Positions 32,513 to 40,627 of a stretch of 64,000 nucleotides of DNA are shown piece by piece; position 1 is the first letter of the stretch; each line of letters starts with the position of its first letter. The notes under the pieces are model-generated. The model had not been told where the DNA came from. It did not search any database and was given only the letters and a program-made list of their open reading frames with translations. The translations under genes and the position numbers were made by a program. Source of the DNA: an uncultured Acidimicrobiales bacterium (GTDB lineage: Bacteria; Actinomycetota; Acidimicrobiia; Acidimicrobiales; SZUA-35); assembly GCA_937997485.1 (NCBI GenBank), contig CALKTH010000022.1:124001-188000 (forward strand), given 5' to 3'.

Positions 32513-33803
32513 CTCGGGCGCCGGCCGGAATGATGGCCGGCGCAGCGTTGAGGGCATCAACTGCGAAGCCAGCCGCCGCCTTGTAGCGAGCCATGAACTC
32601 CTCGATCTCCGGCCGGGGAATGACGTCGTGGATGTCATCAAACACTCCGCCGCAGCGCTCCTCCACCACACCGAGGATCCCCACGGGACCCGCTCCTCTG
32701 TTCCGAAGCACGAGCGCCGACATGTCGCCAAGGAGCTGAGATTCGTAGGCGCTGAGCGCGTCAGACGTCACCCCGTGATCGAGGAAACGGGCACCGATCA
32801 CGCGGGCATCCACGATGGCCTGGCTCGCTCCGTTCGATCCCACGGGATACATCACGTGCGCGGCGTCGCCCATCAACGCCACGTTGCCATCCACCCATTG
32901 ATCCACCGGGTCTCGGTCGACCATCGGATACTCAAAGACCTCGGGGGCCCGGCGAATCAGCGCGGGAATGTCGAGCCAGGCAAAATTCCAGTCTTCGAAC
33001 GCTGGAAGGAAATCGGAGAGCTCTGCCCGACGATTCCAGTCGCTCGAGCGCCAGCCCTCGGCGGGATCGAACGAGAGCTCGGCGATCCAATTCTGCATCT
33101 GCAGGCCGGTGTCCGGGTCGGCCGCCCGGATGGGATAGTGCACAAAGCGCTGTTCCATGTTTCCCACGAGGGTGAAGGCTGCGCCGCTGCGAATCGGGGG
33201 GCCTTCGGCCGTGCCCCGCCAGAGCACTTGGCCTCCCCACTTCGGGTCGCCCTCGTCAGGGTGCATCTGGGAGCGCACTGCTGAGTGAAGCCCGTCGCCA
33301 GCGACGAGCACGGCACCCGTCGCCACCTGGCTCACCCCAGTGGCACGATGCTCGCACTCGATCTGCACGCGCTGCATCCCCGAAACGGACCGATTCTCGT
33401 AGCGGAGAACTCGCATACCGGTCTGGACGGCGTCGGACCCCAGACGTTGGAGAACCGTTCGATACAGAAGCATCTGAAGCTCGCCGCGATGCACCGAATA
33501 CTGGGGCCACCGGTAGCCCGCCTCGACCCCTCGGGGCTCAGCCCACACGTCATTGCCGTTCTTGCCAACGAGCGCCCACTCCGTGGCCTCGATACCAATG
33601 CTGGGGAGCGCATCACCGAGGCCGAGATCGATCAATTCGCGCACGGCGTTCGGCTGAAGGTTGATTCCGACTCCCAGCGGTTTGATCTCTCGTACGGACT
33701 CGAAGACCGTGACCGGCACGCCGATCTGGTGGCACGTCAGAGCAAGCGTCAAGCCTGCGATGCCACCTCCGGCAATGAGCACACGAGCGTCGTCACCAGA
33801 CAT
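32502..33803 (-). CDS. FAD-dependent aromatic monooxygenase (PhzS-like)
   Basis: A 433-residue class A flavoprotein monooxygenase. Seen: the dinucleotide fold VLIAGGGIAGLTLAL at 8-22, the DG motif AGDGLHSAVR near 170, and the GD motif ALMGDAAHVMYPVGSNGAS near 308. The last block is typical of PhzS and related hydroxylases that add oxygen to aromatic rings with NAD(P)H. It starts 12 bases after mftD on the same strand, so they may be co-transcribed. Its 3' end overlaps the convergent P450 gene, which gives a compact oxygenase locus. Confidence 0.88.
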   Translation of the reverse strand: MSGDDARVLIAGGGIAGLTLALTCHQIGVPVTVFESVREIKPLGVGINLQPNAVRELIDLGLGDALPSIGIEATEWALVGKNGNDVWAEPRGVEAGYRWPQYSVHRGELQMLLYRTVLQRLGSDAVQTGMRVLRYENRSVSGMQRVQIECEHRATGVSQVATGAVLVAGDGLHSAVRSQMHPDEGDPKWGGQVLWRGTAEGPPIRSGAAFTLVGNMEQRFVHYPIRAADPDTGLQMQNWIAELSFDPAEGWRSSDWNRRAELSDFLPAFEDWNFAWLDIPALIRRAPEVFEYPMVDRDPVDQWVDGNVALMGDAAHVMYPVGSNGASQAIVDARVIGARFLDHGVTSDALSAYESQLLGDMSALVLRNRGAGPVGILGVVEERCGGVFDDIHDVIPRPEIEEFMARYKAAAGFAVDALNAAPAIIPAGARVNR

Positions 33804-33815
33804 GCGTCGTCTCTG

Positions 33816-35039
33816 TCAGGCGCCGTGCGCGGGCGGCGGCGAGAATCCAGCGGGAATCACAAGATCGCTGGGCGAAAGTTCGGCGATCGACGACTTGCCG
33901 AGCCCGAGGAGGGTCGAGTCGATGCCGCCGCGGAGCACGTCCAGGACGTTCTCCACTCCAGCCTGTCCGTTGGCGGCGAGGCCCCACAGGTAGGCACGAC
34001 CGATCATGACGGCCCGAGCGCCCAGGGCCAGGGCCTTCACGACGTCGCTCCCCCGGCGAATACCTCCGTCGAGCAGCACCTCGATCTGATCGCCGACAGC
34101 ATCAGCGATCTCGGGCAGCACGCGGATCGGGGCCGGCGATCCGTCGATGTTGTTGCCGCCGTGGTTTGAGACCGAGATCGCTGTTGCGCCTGCATCGACG
34201 GCGCGGCGAGCCTCATCAACGCGACCGATGCCCTTGACCATCAGCGGCCCGCCCCACTCCTCTCGAAGCCAGGCAACGTCGGCCCAGCTCGGCGGAGGGG
34301 TTCCCATCCAGGTTCCGTAGGCGTCAAAGAAGCCCGGGGAGGTGCCGTCGGTGGCGAAGCTCGGCACGCCGAGATCAGGAAGGGCGCCGGACCGAACCCA
34401 GTGCAGGAGCCAAGCCGGGCGCAGCGCGACTTCCGGTGCATGACGAATGGCCGTTTGCAGATCGATGGACTGCGGGATCGCCGGGCTGCCCCAGTCTCGC
34501 CCGTGCGAGAAGGACCAATCGAGCGTGAGGATCAAACCCTTGGCACCGGCGGCCTTCGCCCGTTCCATCCGGGCCGACATCGAGTCCTTGTCGCCAGCCC
34601 AGTAGATCTGGAAGAAGAGCTGGTTGTTGCTCGCAATGACGTCCTCGAGCGGCTTGCTGGCAAACGAACTCAACCCCATCGGCACGCCACGTGCCGCTGA
34701 GGCTCGGGCGACGGCGACCTCGCCGTCGGCGTGAACCGCCTGGACACCAGTCGGCGAAATGATCACGGGCATCGAGGTGGGCTGCCCCATCACCGACGTC
34801 GCCATGTCTCGTGTTGCGTGCTGACCGGCCGTGACCGGCCGCATGCCCAACTCTTGGAACGCTGCGAGGTTGTCGTTCATCGACAACCCGGCCTCGGACC
34901 CGGCGATCAGCGCTCCGTAGACGGACTTCGGGAGACGTCGCTTGGCCCGAGCCTGGGCGACGGCGATGGTCTCGAACCATGGATTCGACCACGGATTGGA
35001 GATGGAGAGGCTCTTGAGCTTCTCGACTGCGTTGGACAT
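33816..35039 (-). CDS. mftD: Mycofactocin FMN-dependent dehydrogenase
   Basis: A 407-residue alpha-hydroxyacid-oxidase-fold flavoprotein. It matches MftD (LldD1, Rv0694-like) closely: WFETIAVAQARAKRRLPKSV, PVIISPTGVQAVHADGEVAV, FSHGRDWGSPAIP, SVSNHGGNNIDG with the catalytic His, and LLDGGIRRGSDVVKAL for FMN phosphate binding. NHGGNN, rather than the NHGGRQ of lactate oxidases, marks the MftD group. MftD oxidatively deaminates the AHDP intermediate to pre-mycofactocin. AGGGAAG lies seven bases before the ATG at 35039. It is about 22 kb from mftE and mftF and sits beside monooxygenase genes. Confidence 0.88.
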   Translation of the reverse strand: MSNAVEKLKSLSISNPWSNPWFETIAVAQARAKRRLPKSVYGALIAGSEAGLSMNDNLAAFQELGMRPVTAGQHATRDMATSVMGQPTSMPVIISPTGVQAVHADGEVAVARASAARGVPMGLSSFASKPLEDVIASNNQLFFQIYWAGDKDSMSARMERAKAAGAKGLILTLDWSFSHGRDWGSPAIPQSIDLQTAIRHAPEVALRPAWLLHWVRSGALPDLGVPSFATDGTSPGFFDAYGTWMGTPPPSWADVAWLREEWGGPLMVKGIGRVDEARRAVDAGATAISVSNHGGNNIDGSPAPIRVLPEIADAVGDQIEVLLDGGIRRGSDVVKALALGARAVMIGRAYLWGLAANGQAGVENVLDVLRGGIDSTLLGLGKSSIAELSPSDLVIPAGFSPPPAHGA

Positions 35040-35147
35040 TGAGTGCTTCCCTTTGGCCTGAGGTGCCGGTGCATGAGAAGTCAACCAGACGAGAGCGTCA
35101 AATCACGGGCCGAACGCAACAGGCGTCCCAAGAGCCGAGAACGGCAA

Positions 35148-35174
35148 AGCGCAGCACCCGGGAGGCGCTGCGCT
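35148..35174 (-). terminator. Hairpin after the SPW-type membrane gene
   Basis: Arms AGCGCAGC and GCTGCGCT pair perfectly around an 11-nt loop, 50 bases past the stop at 35225 and upstream of mftD. It probably separates the two transcripts. No T-run is seen. Confidence 0.5.
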
Positions 35175-35224
35175 GCCGCTGAATGAGATGGTGAAGGTTC
35201 GAGCCGGGAACTGACGTGTGTTGT

Positions 35225-35611
35225 TCAGTTAAGAGCGGCGGTGAGCGACGGCTTGTCGGCTGGCTCGAGTTCGGTCACGCCAACCACGGCGAGCACCGCA
35301 CCGCCGATCACGCCGTAGAACACGGCCGTGACGGTTTCGAAGCCAGCAACGAAGGCCAGCACCAGGAAGAGCGCTCCGGCGGCGAAGTCGAGGGCGAGGT
35401 GCGCCTTGAAGGGAATGGCACTGAGGGCACCGACGCTGTAGTCCGTCAACAGGCTGTACACCAGCAACCCGGCGCCAGCAGCGACCGAGAGCCAGTGGGC
35501 GAACTCGGAGTCGGCCCGGAAGTCGAGGACGAACGGCGCCACGATCAGGGTGAGGGCGACGGCGTAGTCGAGCACACCGTGGACGGACTGGGGCAGGAAT
35601 CGGATGTTCAT
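35225..35611 (-). CDS. Small membrane protein, SPW-repeat-like
   Basis: A 128-residue protein with four hydrophobic helices (about 13-30, 39-57, 67-88 and 92-113) arranged as two similar helix pairs, as in SPW-repeat membrane proteins. The ATG at 35611 has GGGAGA seven bases upstream; the longer frame to 35773 overlaps the TetR gene and is rejected. A strong inverted repeat directly upstream and the preceding TetR gene on the same strand suggest control by that regulator. Confidence 0.75.
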   Translation of the reverse strand: MNIRFLPQSVHGVLDYAVALTLIVAPFVLDFRADSEFAHWLSVAAGAGLLVYSLLTDYSVGALSAIPFKAHLALDFAAGALFLVLAFVAGFETVTAVFYGVIGGAVLAVVGVTELEPADKPSLTAALN

Positions 35612-35631
35612 GTTGGATCTCCCAAGACTGT

Positions 35632-35654
35632 CGCTCGGTCTATTACCGAACGAT
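35632..35654. promoter_or_regulatory. Inverted repeat upstream of the SPW-type gene
   Basis: TCGCTCGGT-CTATT-ACCGAACGA: nine-base arms with one mismatch around a five-base centre, 21-43 bases before the ATG at 35611. Its position over the expected promoter and the adjacent TetR gene make it a likely TetR operator. Confidence 0.55.
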
Positions 35655-35708
35655 CTGTTTGTTATGAACCGAACCACCCAGTGCGCCATTCCCGCCGATC
35701 GACATTCT

Positions 35709-36275
35709 CTACAGAACGGACGGGGAGGTGAGCGCTCGAGCCAACCGGGCAATCGCTCGACGGAACGGCGCACGGTCTCCGGTACTCGAAGCGATCACCA
35801 ACGCACCTTCGAGCTGGGCAACCAGATCCTGCCCACGCTCAATGGCCTCGGCCTCAGCGACACCAGCATCGACAGCAATCGCAGCGAAGGCATCGGCCCA
35901 CGCCGAGAGACAGGGCGCCGCCATCGAGCGCCGTTCATCGTCCGCCAACGTCAGGGCGACGATCAGACATGACTCCTGACCTCCGTCGTAGTACTCGTCG
36001 ATACGTTCGGCAACGAGCGCAGCCCGATCACCCGGATTCCCTTCGTCGAACGCGGGCGCAAGCATCACCGCGAAGCGCTCGGCTGCCCGGTCCAGCGCAG
36101 CGGCCAGGATTTCGTCCTTGCCACCCGGAAAGCGGTGGTAGAGGCTCGCTCGCTTGAGTCCGGCTGCATCGGAGAGAAGTTGCAGACTCGCCCCCTCGAA
36201 GCCGTGCCGACCAATCACCCGGCTGAGGGCATCGATCAATGGGGTGTCTTCGATGGAGACCGGGCGCACCGTCAC
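35709..36275 (-). CDS. TetR-family transcriptional regulator
   Basis: A 188-residue repressor-type regulator. The N-terminal helix-turn-helix is readable (GFEGASLQLLSDAAGLKRAS, then LYHRFPGGKDEI). The rest is the variable helical ligand-binding domain with one Cys in QESCLIVAL. It lies immediately upstream of, and in the same direction as, the SPW-type membrane gene, whose promoter region carries a palindrome. The ligand is unknown. Confidence 0.9.
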   Translation of the reverse strand: MTVRPVSIEDTPLIDALSRVIGRHGFEGASLQLLSDAAGLKRASLYHRFPGGKDEILAAALDRAAERFAVMLAPAFDEGNPGDRAALVAERIDEYYDGGQESCLIVALTLADDERRSMAAPCLSAWADAFAAIAVDAGVAEAEAIERGQDLVAQLEGALVIASSTGDRAPFRRAIARLARALTSPSVL

Positions 36276-36340
36276 GAAGGTAGCGCCCCGAGCCAGCAGC
36301 TCGTCACCACACTCCCCGACACCCGGAGGGACTCAACGCA

Positions 36341-36370
36341 AACGCTCCGCTGCCGAAGCAGCGGAGCGTT
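36341..36370 (-). terminator. Strong intrinsic terminator hairpin
   Basis: A perfect 13-bp stem (AACGCTCCGCTGC with GCAGCGGAGCGTT) closes a four-base loop that reads C-TTCG-G on the minus strand, the very stable UUCG tetraloop. It lies 54 bases beyond the stop of the cyclase-family gene, which reads toward it. Confidence 0.85.
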
Positions 36371-36423
36371 CTGCTCAGATGGGAGCCGCCGAAGCGACGA
36401 GCACAAACTCAGCGATCAAACGT

Positions 36424-37368
36424 TCAGTCGTCGTCCTCATCGTCATCGTCGTAGTCCCAGGCCGCCGAGTTCGGGGCACCATGGCAGGCGATGGGGTCGG
36501 TACTGAAACCAGAGCCATCCTCGAGGCTGATCGTGGAGGCCACGATGATGTCGCCTCGGGTCTGCACCGAGTCCAGGTTCGCAATGGCAACCAGCGCCAC
36601 GCCGTCATTGGCCAGGGTGGTGTAGGTGGCCAAGAAGTCCGTGTCCGACGGAGCATCGGGACCGTATGCGTCGGTGCCGACGCCGTCGATCTTGCGACGA
36701 TCGAACAGCCACTGCACGGCCTCAGCCGACAATCCCGCGTTGTTGAACTCAAAGAGGTCGTCAACGTTGTCGACGATCGGCGTGCCATCCAAACCGAAGT
36801 CGCCAGGGAAGTCCGGATCGTCCGGCGTCGATGGAGCGCTCGTCCCCACGGTCTCGGCTCCGAAGAATGCTTCGGCGCCGGTCTGGATCACGAACAGGGC
36901 ACCGCGTCGCGGGATGCGGCCGTGCTCTTGCTCATAGGCTGTGATGTCGTCGACCTGAATCTGATTGTCATCTCCGAAGGTCATCCCCCGGACGTCCATC
37001 TTGTAGACGGGCCAGGTGAATTCGTCGGCGCGGAGGTCATCGACGTTGCGGCCACCCTCGATGAAGTGACCCGGCGCATCCAGGTGAGTTCCAACGTGGG
37101 CGCCGAGCTCGATGTCTTCCACCTTGAAGAAGTTGTCGGCGACGGTGTATTCCTCGCTAATGCGGACCGCTGGGTCACCGGGGAAGACCGAGATCTCACC
37201 ATTGAGGTCATGCCCGAGACGAGTCATGCCTCCCGGGCAGTTGAGCACCGCAGCACCGGGTCCGGCGCCCCGAGTCTTGATGGCCCCGTAGGTGGCGCCG
37301 GCAGCGGTTGCGGCGGACAACACGGCAACGCCGAGCACCACCGCGCCGAGCTTCTTTCGAGCGAACAT
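36424..37368 (-). CDS. Exported cyclase-family metal hydrolase
   Basis: A 314-residue protein of the cyclase/kynurenine-formamidase-like family (PF04199 type). The metal motif HVGTHLDAPGHF near 90 is intact. Unusually for the family it starts with a signal peptide (FARKKLGAVVLGVAVLSAA ending near AGA) and ends with an acidic run, DYDDDDEDDD. An export-competent start at the ATG 37368 has AAGGAGA about ten bases upstream; the frame is open to 37428. Members hydrolyse amides or lactones or act on small acids; the substrate here is unknown. It is followed by a strong terminator, so it is probably monocistronic. Confidence 0.85.
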   Translation of the reverse strand: MFARKKLGAVVLGVAVLSAATAAGATYGAIKTRGAGPGAAVLNCPGGMTRLGHDLNGEISVFPGDPAVRISEEYTVADNFFKVEDIELGAHVGTHLDAPGHFIEGGRNVDDLRADEFTWPVYKMDVRGMTFGDDNQIQVDDITAYEQEHGRIPRRGALFVIQTGAEAFFGAETVGTSAPSTPDDPDFPGDFGLDGTPIVDNVDDLFEFNNAGLSAEAVQWLFDRRKIDGVGTDAYGPDAPSDTDFLATYTTLANDGVALVAIANLDSVQTRGDIIVASTISLEDGSGFSTDPIACHGAPNSAAWDYDDDDEDDD

Positions 37369-37559
37369 ATTCTGCTGGTCTCCTTCTCCCCGTCCCCGTT
37401 GGACGCAGGGCGAACGTACGGCGGCCAAGACCCTGCTTCAAGAGATTGGGCAACCATACCCACCGTACTCGTCGCGCTTTACGCAACTAAAAGTCGCAAA
37501 CGGCGCTTGATTTCGCTGGCCGCCACGCCACCTCCAGTACCCGCGAACTGATCCGAGGG

Positions 37560-37964
37560 TCAGGGCGTGAAGATGACTTCCATCGTGTGGCCGTCCGGAT
37601 CGGTGTAGGCCAGCAGCGAGGACGGACCAAACGCCGTCACGTTGCCCGACGATGCGCCTCGCTCAACCAGGCGATGTGTAATGGTGTCGAACGCTTCCTG
37701 GCTTTCGGCCAACACAGTGAAATGATCAAGCCGGAGCTTTTGCTGGAGGAGAATCGCCGGGGTGTCGGTCGGGGACTCCTCGACGTCTCCCGACTCAACA
37801 ACCTGCAGTTCGACGCCGCCCAAGTCATAGAAGGCCACGCGACCAACGGGTGTTTCCTTGGGGAATCCCTCCTTGGGCTCCAACCCGAACACTTCTGAAT
37901 AGAACGCAACCATCCGATCGAGATCGTTGGTGGCGGTGGCGAGATGATGGAACTGGGTCAGCAT
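37560..37964 (-). CDS. VOC-family (glyoxalase/dioxygenase-like) protein
   Basis: A 134-residue vicinal-oxygen-chelate protein. Two beta-alpha-beta-beta-beta modules are visible: FHHLATATNDLDRMVAFYSE with a metal His, VELQVVESGD, LRLDHFTVLAES with a second His, and TDPDGHTMEVIFTP with the terminal Glu. Such proteins include glyoxalases, dioxygenases and resistance proteins; the reaction is not predictable. The ATG at 37964 has AGGA eight bases upstream. It lies 31 bases after a TetR gene on the same strand and may share its transcript. Confidence 0.82.
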   Translation of the reverse strand: MLTQFHHLATATNDLDRMVAFYSEVFGLEPKEGFPKETPVGRVAFYDLGGVELQVVESGDVEESPTDTPAILLQQKLRLDHFTVLAESQEAFDTITHRLVERGASSGNVTAFGPSSLLAYTDPDGHTMEVIFTP

Positions 37965-37995
37965 CTGGACATCCTGACACTCCAACGGATGTTCG

Positions 37996-38577
37996 TCAGG
38001 ACGAGAAGTGATCAATGTCAGCCGCCACGCTCCGAGCGAGCACTCGGAGCCGATTGCGGTACACATCGATGGACGGCTGATCGATCTTGAAGCCTTTCGG
38101 TGAGAGCTGCAAGACCTCCAGCCACGACTGGCGCTGCTCGACAATCCGAGAACCGCGCCCCGGCCGAACTCGGGAGAGATAGCGAGCAAGACCAGCCCAG
38201 AGTCGCTCCACGACGAGGGCAGAGTCACCGGCGAGCTGCGCCTGCTTGGCTCCGACAAGTTCTTCGGAGTGAGGCGACGCTGCCATCCGCTCCCAGAGAT
38301 CACCATCGAACGACTGGAGAAAGCCGTCGATCTGTTCGGCGGTGCCACCATCGCCTTCCAAAGCACCGAGCGCAGCATCAACTCGGGCACTGAGCAGCGA
38401 GACGAAGGCCGAGTGGAAGATGTCGCTCTTGTCGGCGAAGTACTGATAGAGCGCTGGCCTCGACATACCGGCAGCCTCAGCGATGTTGGCCATGGACGTG
38501 CCACGGAAACCTCGTTCGGAGAACTCGGCGATGGCGGCGGCATGGATGACAGATCGCTTCTCGTCGTCACCTGACAT
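37996..38577 (-). CDS. TetR-family transcriptional regulator
   Basis: A 193-residue regulator with a clear N-terminal helix-turn-helix (GFRGTSMANIAEAAGMSRPA, then LYQYFADKSDIF). The ATG at 38577 is chosen because it gives a normal TetR start (SGDDEKRSVIHAAAIAEFSE); the longer frame to 38694 would run through two palindromes. These palindromes, between this gene and the divergent LLM oxidoreductase, share TGACA-TGTCA ends and are very probably its operators, so it likely represses itself and the oxidoreductase. The ligand is unknown, perhaps a substrate of the oxidoreductase. Confidence 0.92.
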   Translation of the reverse strand: MSGDDEKRSVIHAAAIAEFSERGFRGTSMANIAEAAGMSRPALYQYFADKSDIFHSAFVSLLSARVDAALGALEGDGGTAEQIDGFLQSFDGDLWERMAASPHSEELVGAKQAQLAGDSALVVERLWAGLARYLSRVRPGRGSRIVEQRQSWLEVLQLSPKGFKIDQPSIDVYRNRLRVLARSVAADIDHFSS

Positions 38578-38588
38578 GGTGCAGATGT

Positions 38589-38612
38589 TGACACATTCGA
38601 GCGAATGTGTCA
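38589..38612. promoter_or_regulatory. TetR operator 1
   Basis: A perfect 24-bp palindrome: arms TGACACATTCG and CGAATGTGTCA with a two-base centre. It ends 76 bases before the LLM oxidoreductase ATG and starts 12 bases upstream of the TetR ATG, covering the expected TetR promoter and leader. Confidence 0.75.
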
Positions 38613-38624
38613 GGTTTCGAGGAC

Positions 38625-38648
38625 TGACACTTTCGCCTGAATATGTCA
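38625..38648. promoter_or_regulatory. TetR operator 2 (imperfect copy)
   Basis: A second 24-bp copy of the same palindrome (TGACACTTTCG and TGAATATGTCA, three changes), centred 36 bases from the first. Two copies in one divergent promoter support co-operative repression of both genes. Confidence 0.65.
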
Positions 38649-38687
38649 GCCAACGTTCGTCCGCCAACGTCACACCAAGGATCCCGC

Positions 38688-39653
38688 ATGACACGCCTCG
38701 GCTACCAGATTCCCAACTTCACCTACCCCGGCATCGAGGGGGCGGACGTTTTCAAGAACATCGTCGCCCAAGCCAAGGCGGCGGAGGCCGCAGGCTTCGA
38801 TCGGGTTTTCGTGATGGACCACTTCTATCAACTGCCGGGCATCGGGGCCCCGAGCGAGCCGATGTTCGAGTGCTACACCATGCTCTCGGCCCTGGCCCAG
38901 CACACCGAGACTGTGCGCCTGTCGGCACTGGTGACGGGCAACACTTACCGGCACCCCACCCTGCTGGCCAAGACCATCACGGCACTCGATCACGTGTCCG
39001 GCGGACGAGCGACGCTCGGCATCGGTTGCGGTTGGTTCGAATTGGAGCACGACTCGCTGGGCTACGAGTTCGGCACCTTCACTGATCGCTTCGAGAAGCT
39101 CGAAGAAGCGCTGCAGATCATTCTCCCCATGCTGCGAGGCGAGGCTGTGTCCTTACAGGGCAAGCACTATCAGGTCAGCGAGGCGATGAACTCCCCTGCT
39201 CCGCTCTCTCGGATTCCCGTCATGATCGGTGGCTCGGGCGAGAAGAAGACGCTCCGCATGGTGGCGCAGTACGCCGATGAATCGAACCTGTCGAGTGGAG
39301 CGATCGAGGAGATTCCTCGCAAGCTCGACGCGCTCGCGGCCCACTGCGAGCGCCTGGGCCGAGACCGTTCTGAGATCAAGGTGACCAAACTTCAGATGGT
39401 GCTCGTCGCCCCCACGATGGAAGAGGCGGAAGCCGACGTGCAGGCACTCGCCGAGGTGAAGGGCTGGTCGCCGGAGATCGTCGAGATGGCCAAGGGGATC
39501 CTGATCTTCGGTGACGCCGACACGGTGGGCGAGCGCCTGCAGGCGTGCATGGACACCGGCATCGACGGTATGACCATCAACCTGCCGGGCAACGGTCACA
39601 ACACCGACCGCATCGGTCTTCTCGGCGAGATCGGCCTCGCCGTCACCAGCTGA
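38688..39653 (+). CDS. LLM-class F420-dependent oxidoreductase
   Basis: A 321-residue luciferase-like TIM-barrel enzyme. Typical blocks: EAAGFDRVFVMDHFYQLPG, TVRLSALVTGNTYRHPTLLA, LDHVSGGRATLGIGCGWFE, and IPVMIGGSGEKKTLRMVAQ. The Gly-rich segments contact the deazaflavin phosphate. In actinobacteria such enzymes normally use F420, though some use FMN. The substrate is unknown. It is divergent from a TetR gene with paired operators between them, so it is probably induced by its substrate or a related compound. Confidence 0.88.
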   Translation: MTRLGYQIPNFTYPGIEGADVFKNIVAQAKAAEAAGFDRVFVMDHFYQLPGIGAPSEPMFECYTMLSALAQHTETVRLSALVTGNTYRHPTLLAKTITALDHVSGGRATLGIGCGWFELEHDSLGYEFGTFTDRFEKLEEALQIILPMLRGEAVSLQGKHYQVSEAMNSPAPLSRIPVMIGGSGEKKTLRMVAQYADESNLSSGAIEEIPRKLDALAAHCERLGRDRSEIKVTKLQMVLVAPTMEEAEADVQALAEVKGWSPEIVEMAKGILIFGDADTVGERLQACMDTGIDGMTINLPGNGHNTDRIGLLGEIGLAVTS

Positions 39654-39664
39654 CGGGTGCGCCG

Positions 39665-40594
39665 TTAGATGCCGGGATCGATCCCCGTCATGGCGACGGA
39701 CCGCTCCCACAACAGACGGGCCAGTTCCGGATCTCGGGCCGTTTCGGTCGAGGAGGCGAGGGTCGCTGGCCCGGCCGTCTCCCCGCGCTTAGATGGACCG
39801 ATGTAGTCGCCACTCTTGATCGTCGGACCGGTCGCCGCCATCAGGGTCGTCCACGCTCCCTGCGCTGCCGAGTTGAAGAACGGTCGAGCGAGAGGCGCCA
39901 GGAGATTCAGGACTGGGCTGATGTGGCGAAAGAGTTCGGTCTCAGCAATGCCCGGATGGCAGCCCACGGCGATCGTGGCCGAGTTGGCGGCTGCCAGGCG
40001 CCGGTGCAGTTCGTACATGAACAGAATGTTGGCCAGCTTGCTCTGTTGGTACCGGCCTTGACGCGAGTAGCTCTGCGTTGCGTCGAGGTCGTCGAAGGCG
40101 ATCGAGCCCGCCTTGTGCGCAATGCTGCTGGTGACGACCACCCGACTTCCCTCGACCTCCGCCAGCTTGGGCAGAAGTAGAGACGTCAGTGCAAACGTGC
40201 CGAGGTGGTTCACACCAAACTGGGACTCATACCCGTCGACGGTCAGCTCCCTCGGCATCATCATGATCCCGGCGTTGTTGACCAGAACATCGAGCCGCTC
40301 CTCCCCCATCACCTGGGTTGCAGCAGCTCGCACCGAGCCGAGATCGGCCTGGTCGAGAGCGACGAACTCGAGGTCCGCGTTCGGCGACGCTTCGGCGATC
40401 GTGTGCATGGCATGTCGTGCCTTCGACTCCGTTCGACAACCCATGAGCACCCGCCCACCGCGATCGGCAAGTACTTTGGCTGTTTCGAAGCCGAGCCCGC
40501 TGTTGGCTCCCGTGACCAGAAACGTCCGTCCTGACTGGTCCGAGACGGCTTCAGCTGTAAATCCTCTGCTCATCGGCCGATCCATCCCGCTCAC
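39665..40594 (-). CDS. Short-chain dehydrogenase/reductase (retinol-dehydrogenase-like)
   Basis: A 309-residue NAD(P)-dependent oxidoreductase. Seen: TGANSGLGFETA near 28, NNAGIMMMP near 107, the catalytic Ser in VVTSSIAHKAG near 153, and the catalytic YxxxK as YQQSKLANILF near 182. HPGIAETELFRH is typical of the WW-oxidase/retinol dehydrogenase-like branch. The substrate is unknown. It converges on the LLM oxidoreductase gene with an 11-base gap. The start could be the GTG at 40594 or one of the two Met codons that follow. Confidence 0.88.
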   Translation of the reverse strand: MSGMDRPMSRGFTAEAVSDQSGRTFLVTGANSGLGFETAKVLADRGGRVLMGCRTESKARHAMHTIAEASPNADLEFVALDQADLGSVRAAATQVMGEERLDVLVNNAGIMMMPRELTVDGYESQFGVNHLGTFALTSLLLPKLAEVEGSRVVVTSSIAHKAGSIAFDDLDATQSYSRQGRYQQSKLANILFMYELHRRLAAANSATIAVGCHPGIAETELFRHISPVLNLLAPLARPFFNSAAQGAWTTLMAATGPTIKSGDYIGPSKRGETAGPATLASSTETARDPELARLLWERSVAMTGIDPGI

Positions 40595-40627
40595 TCGACA
40601 CCTTCACGGCAAGACCGTCAAGCTTCG

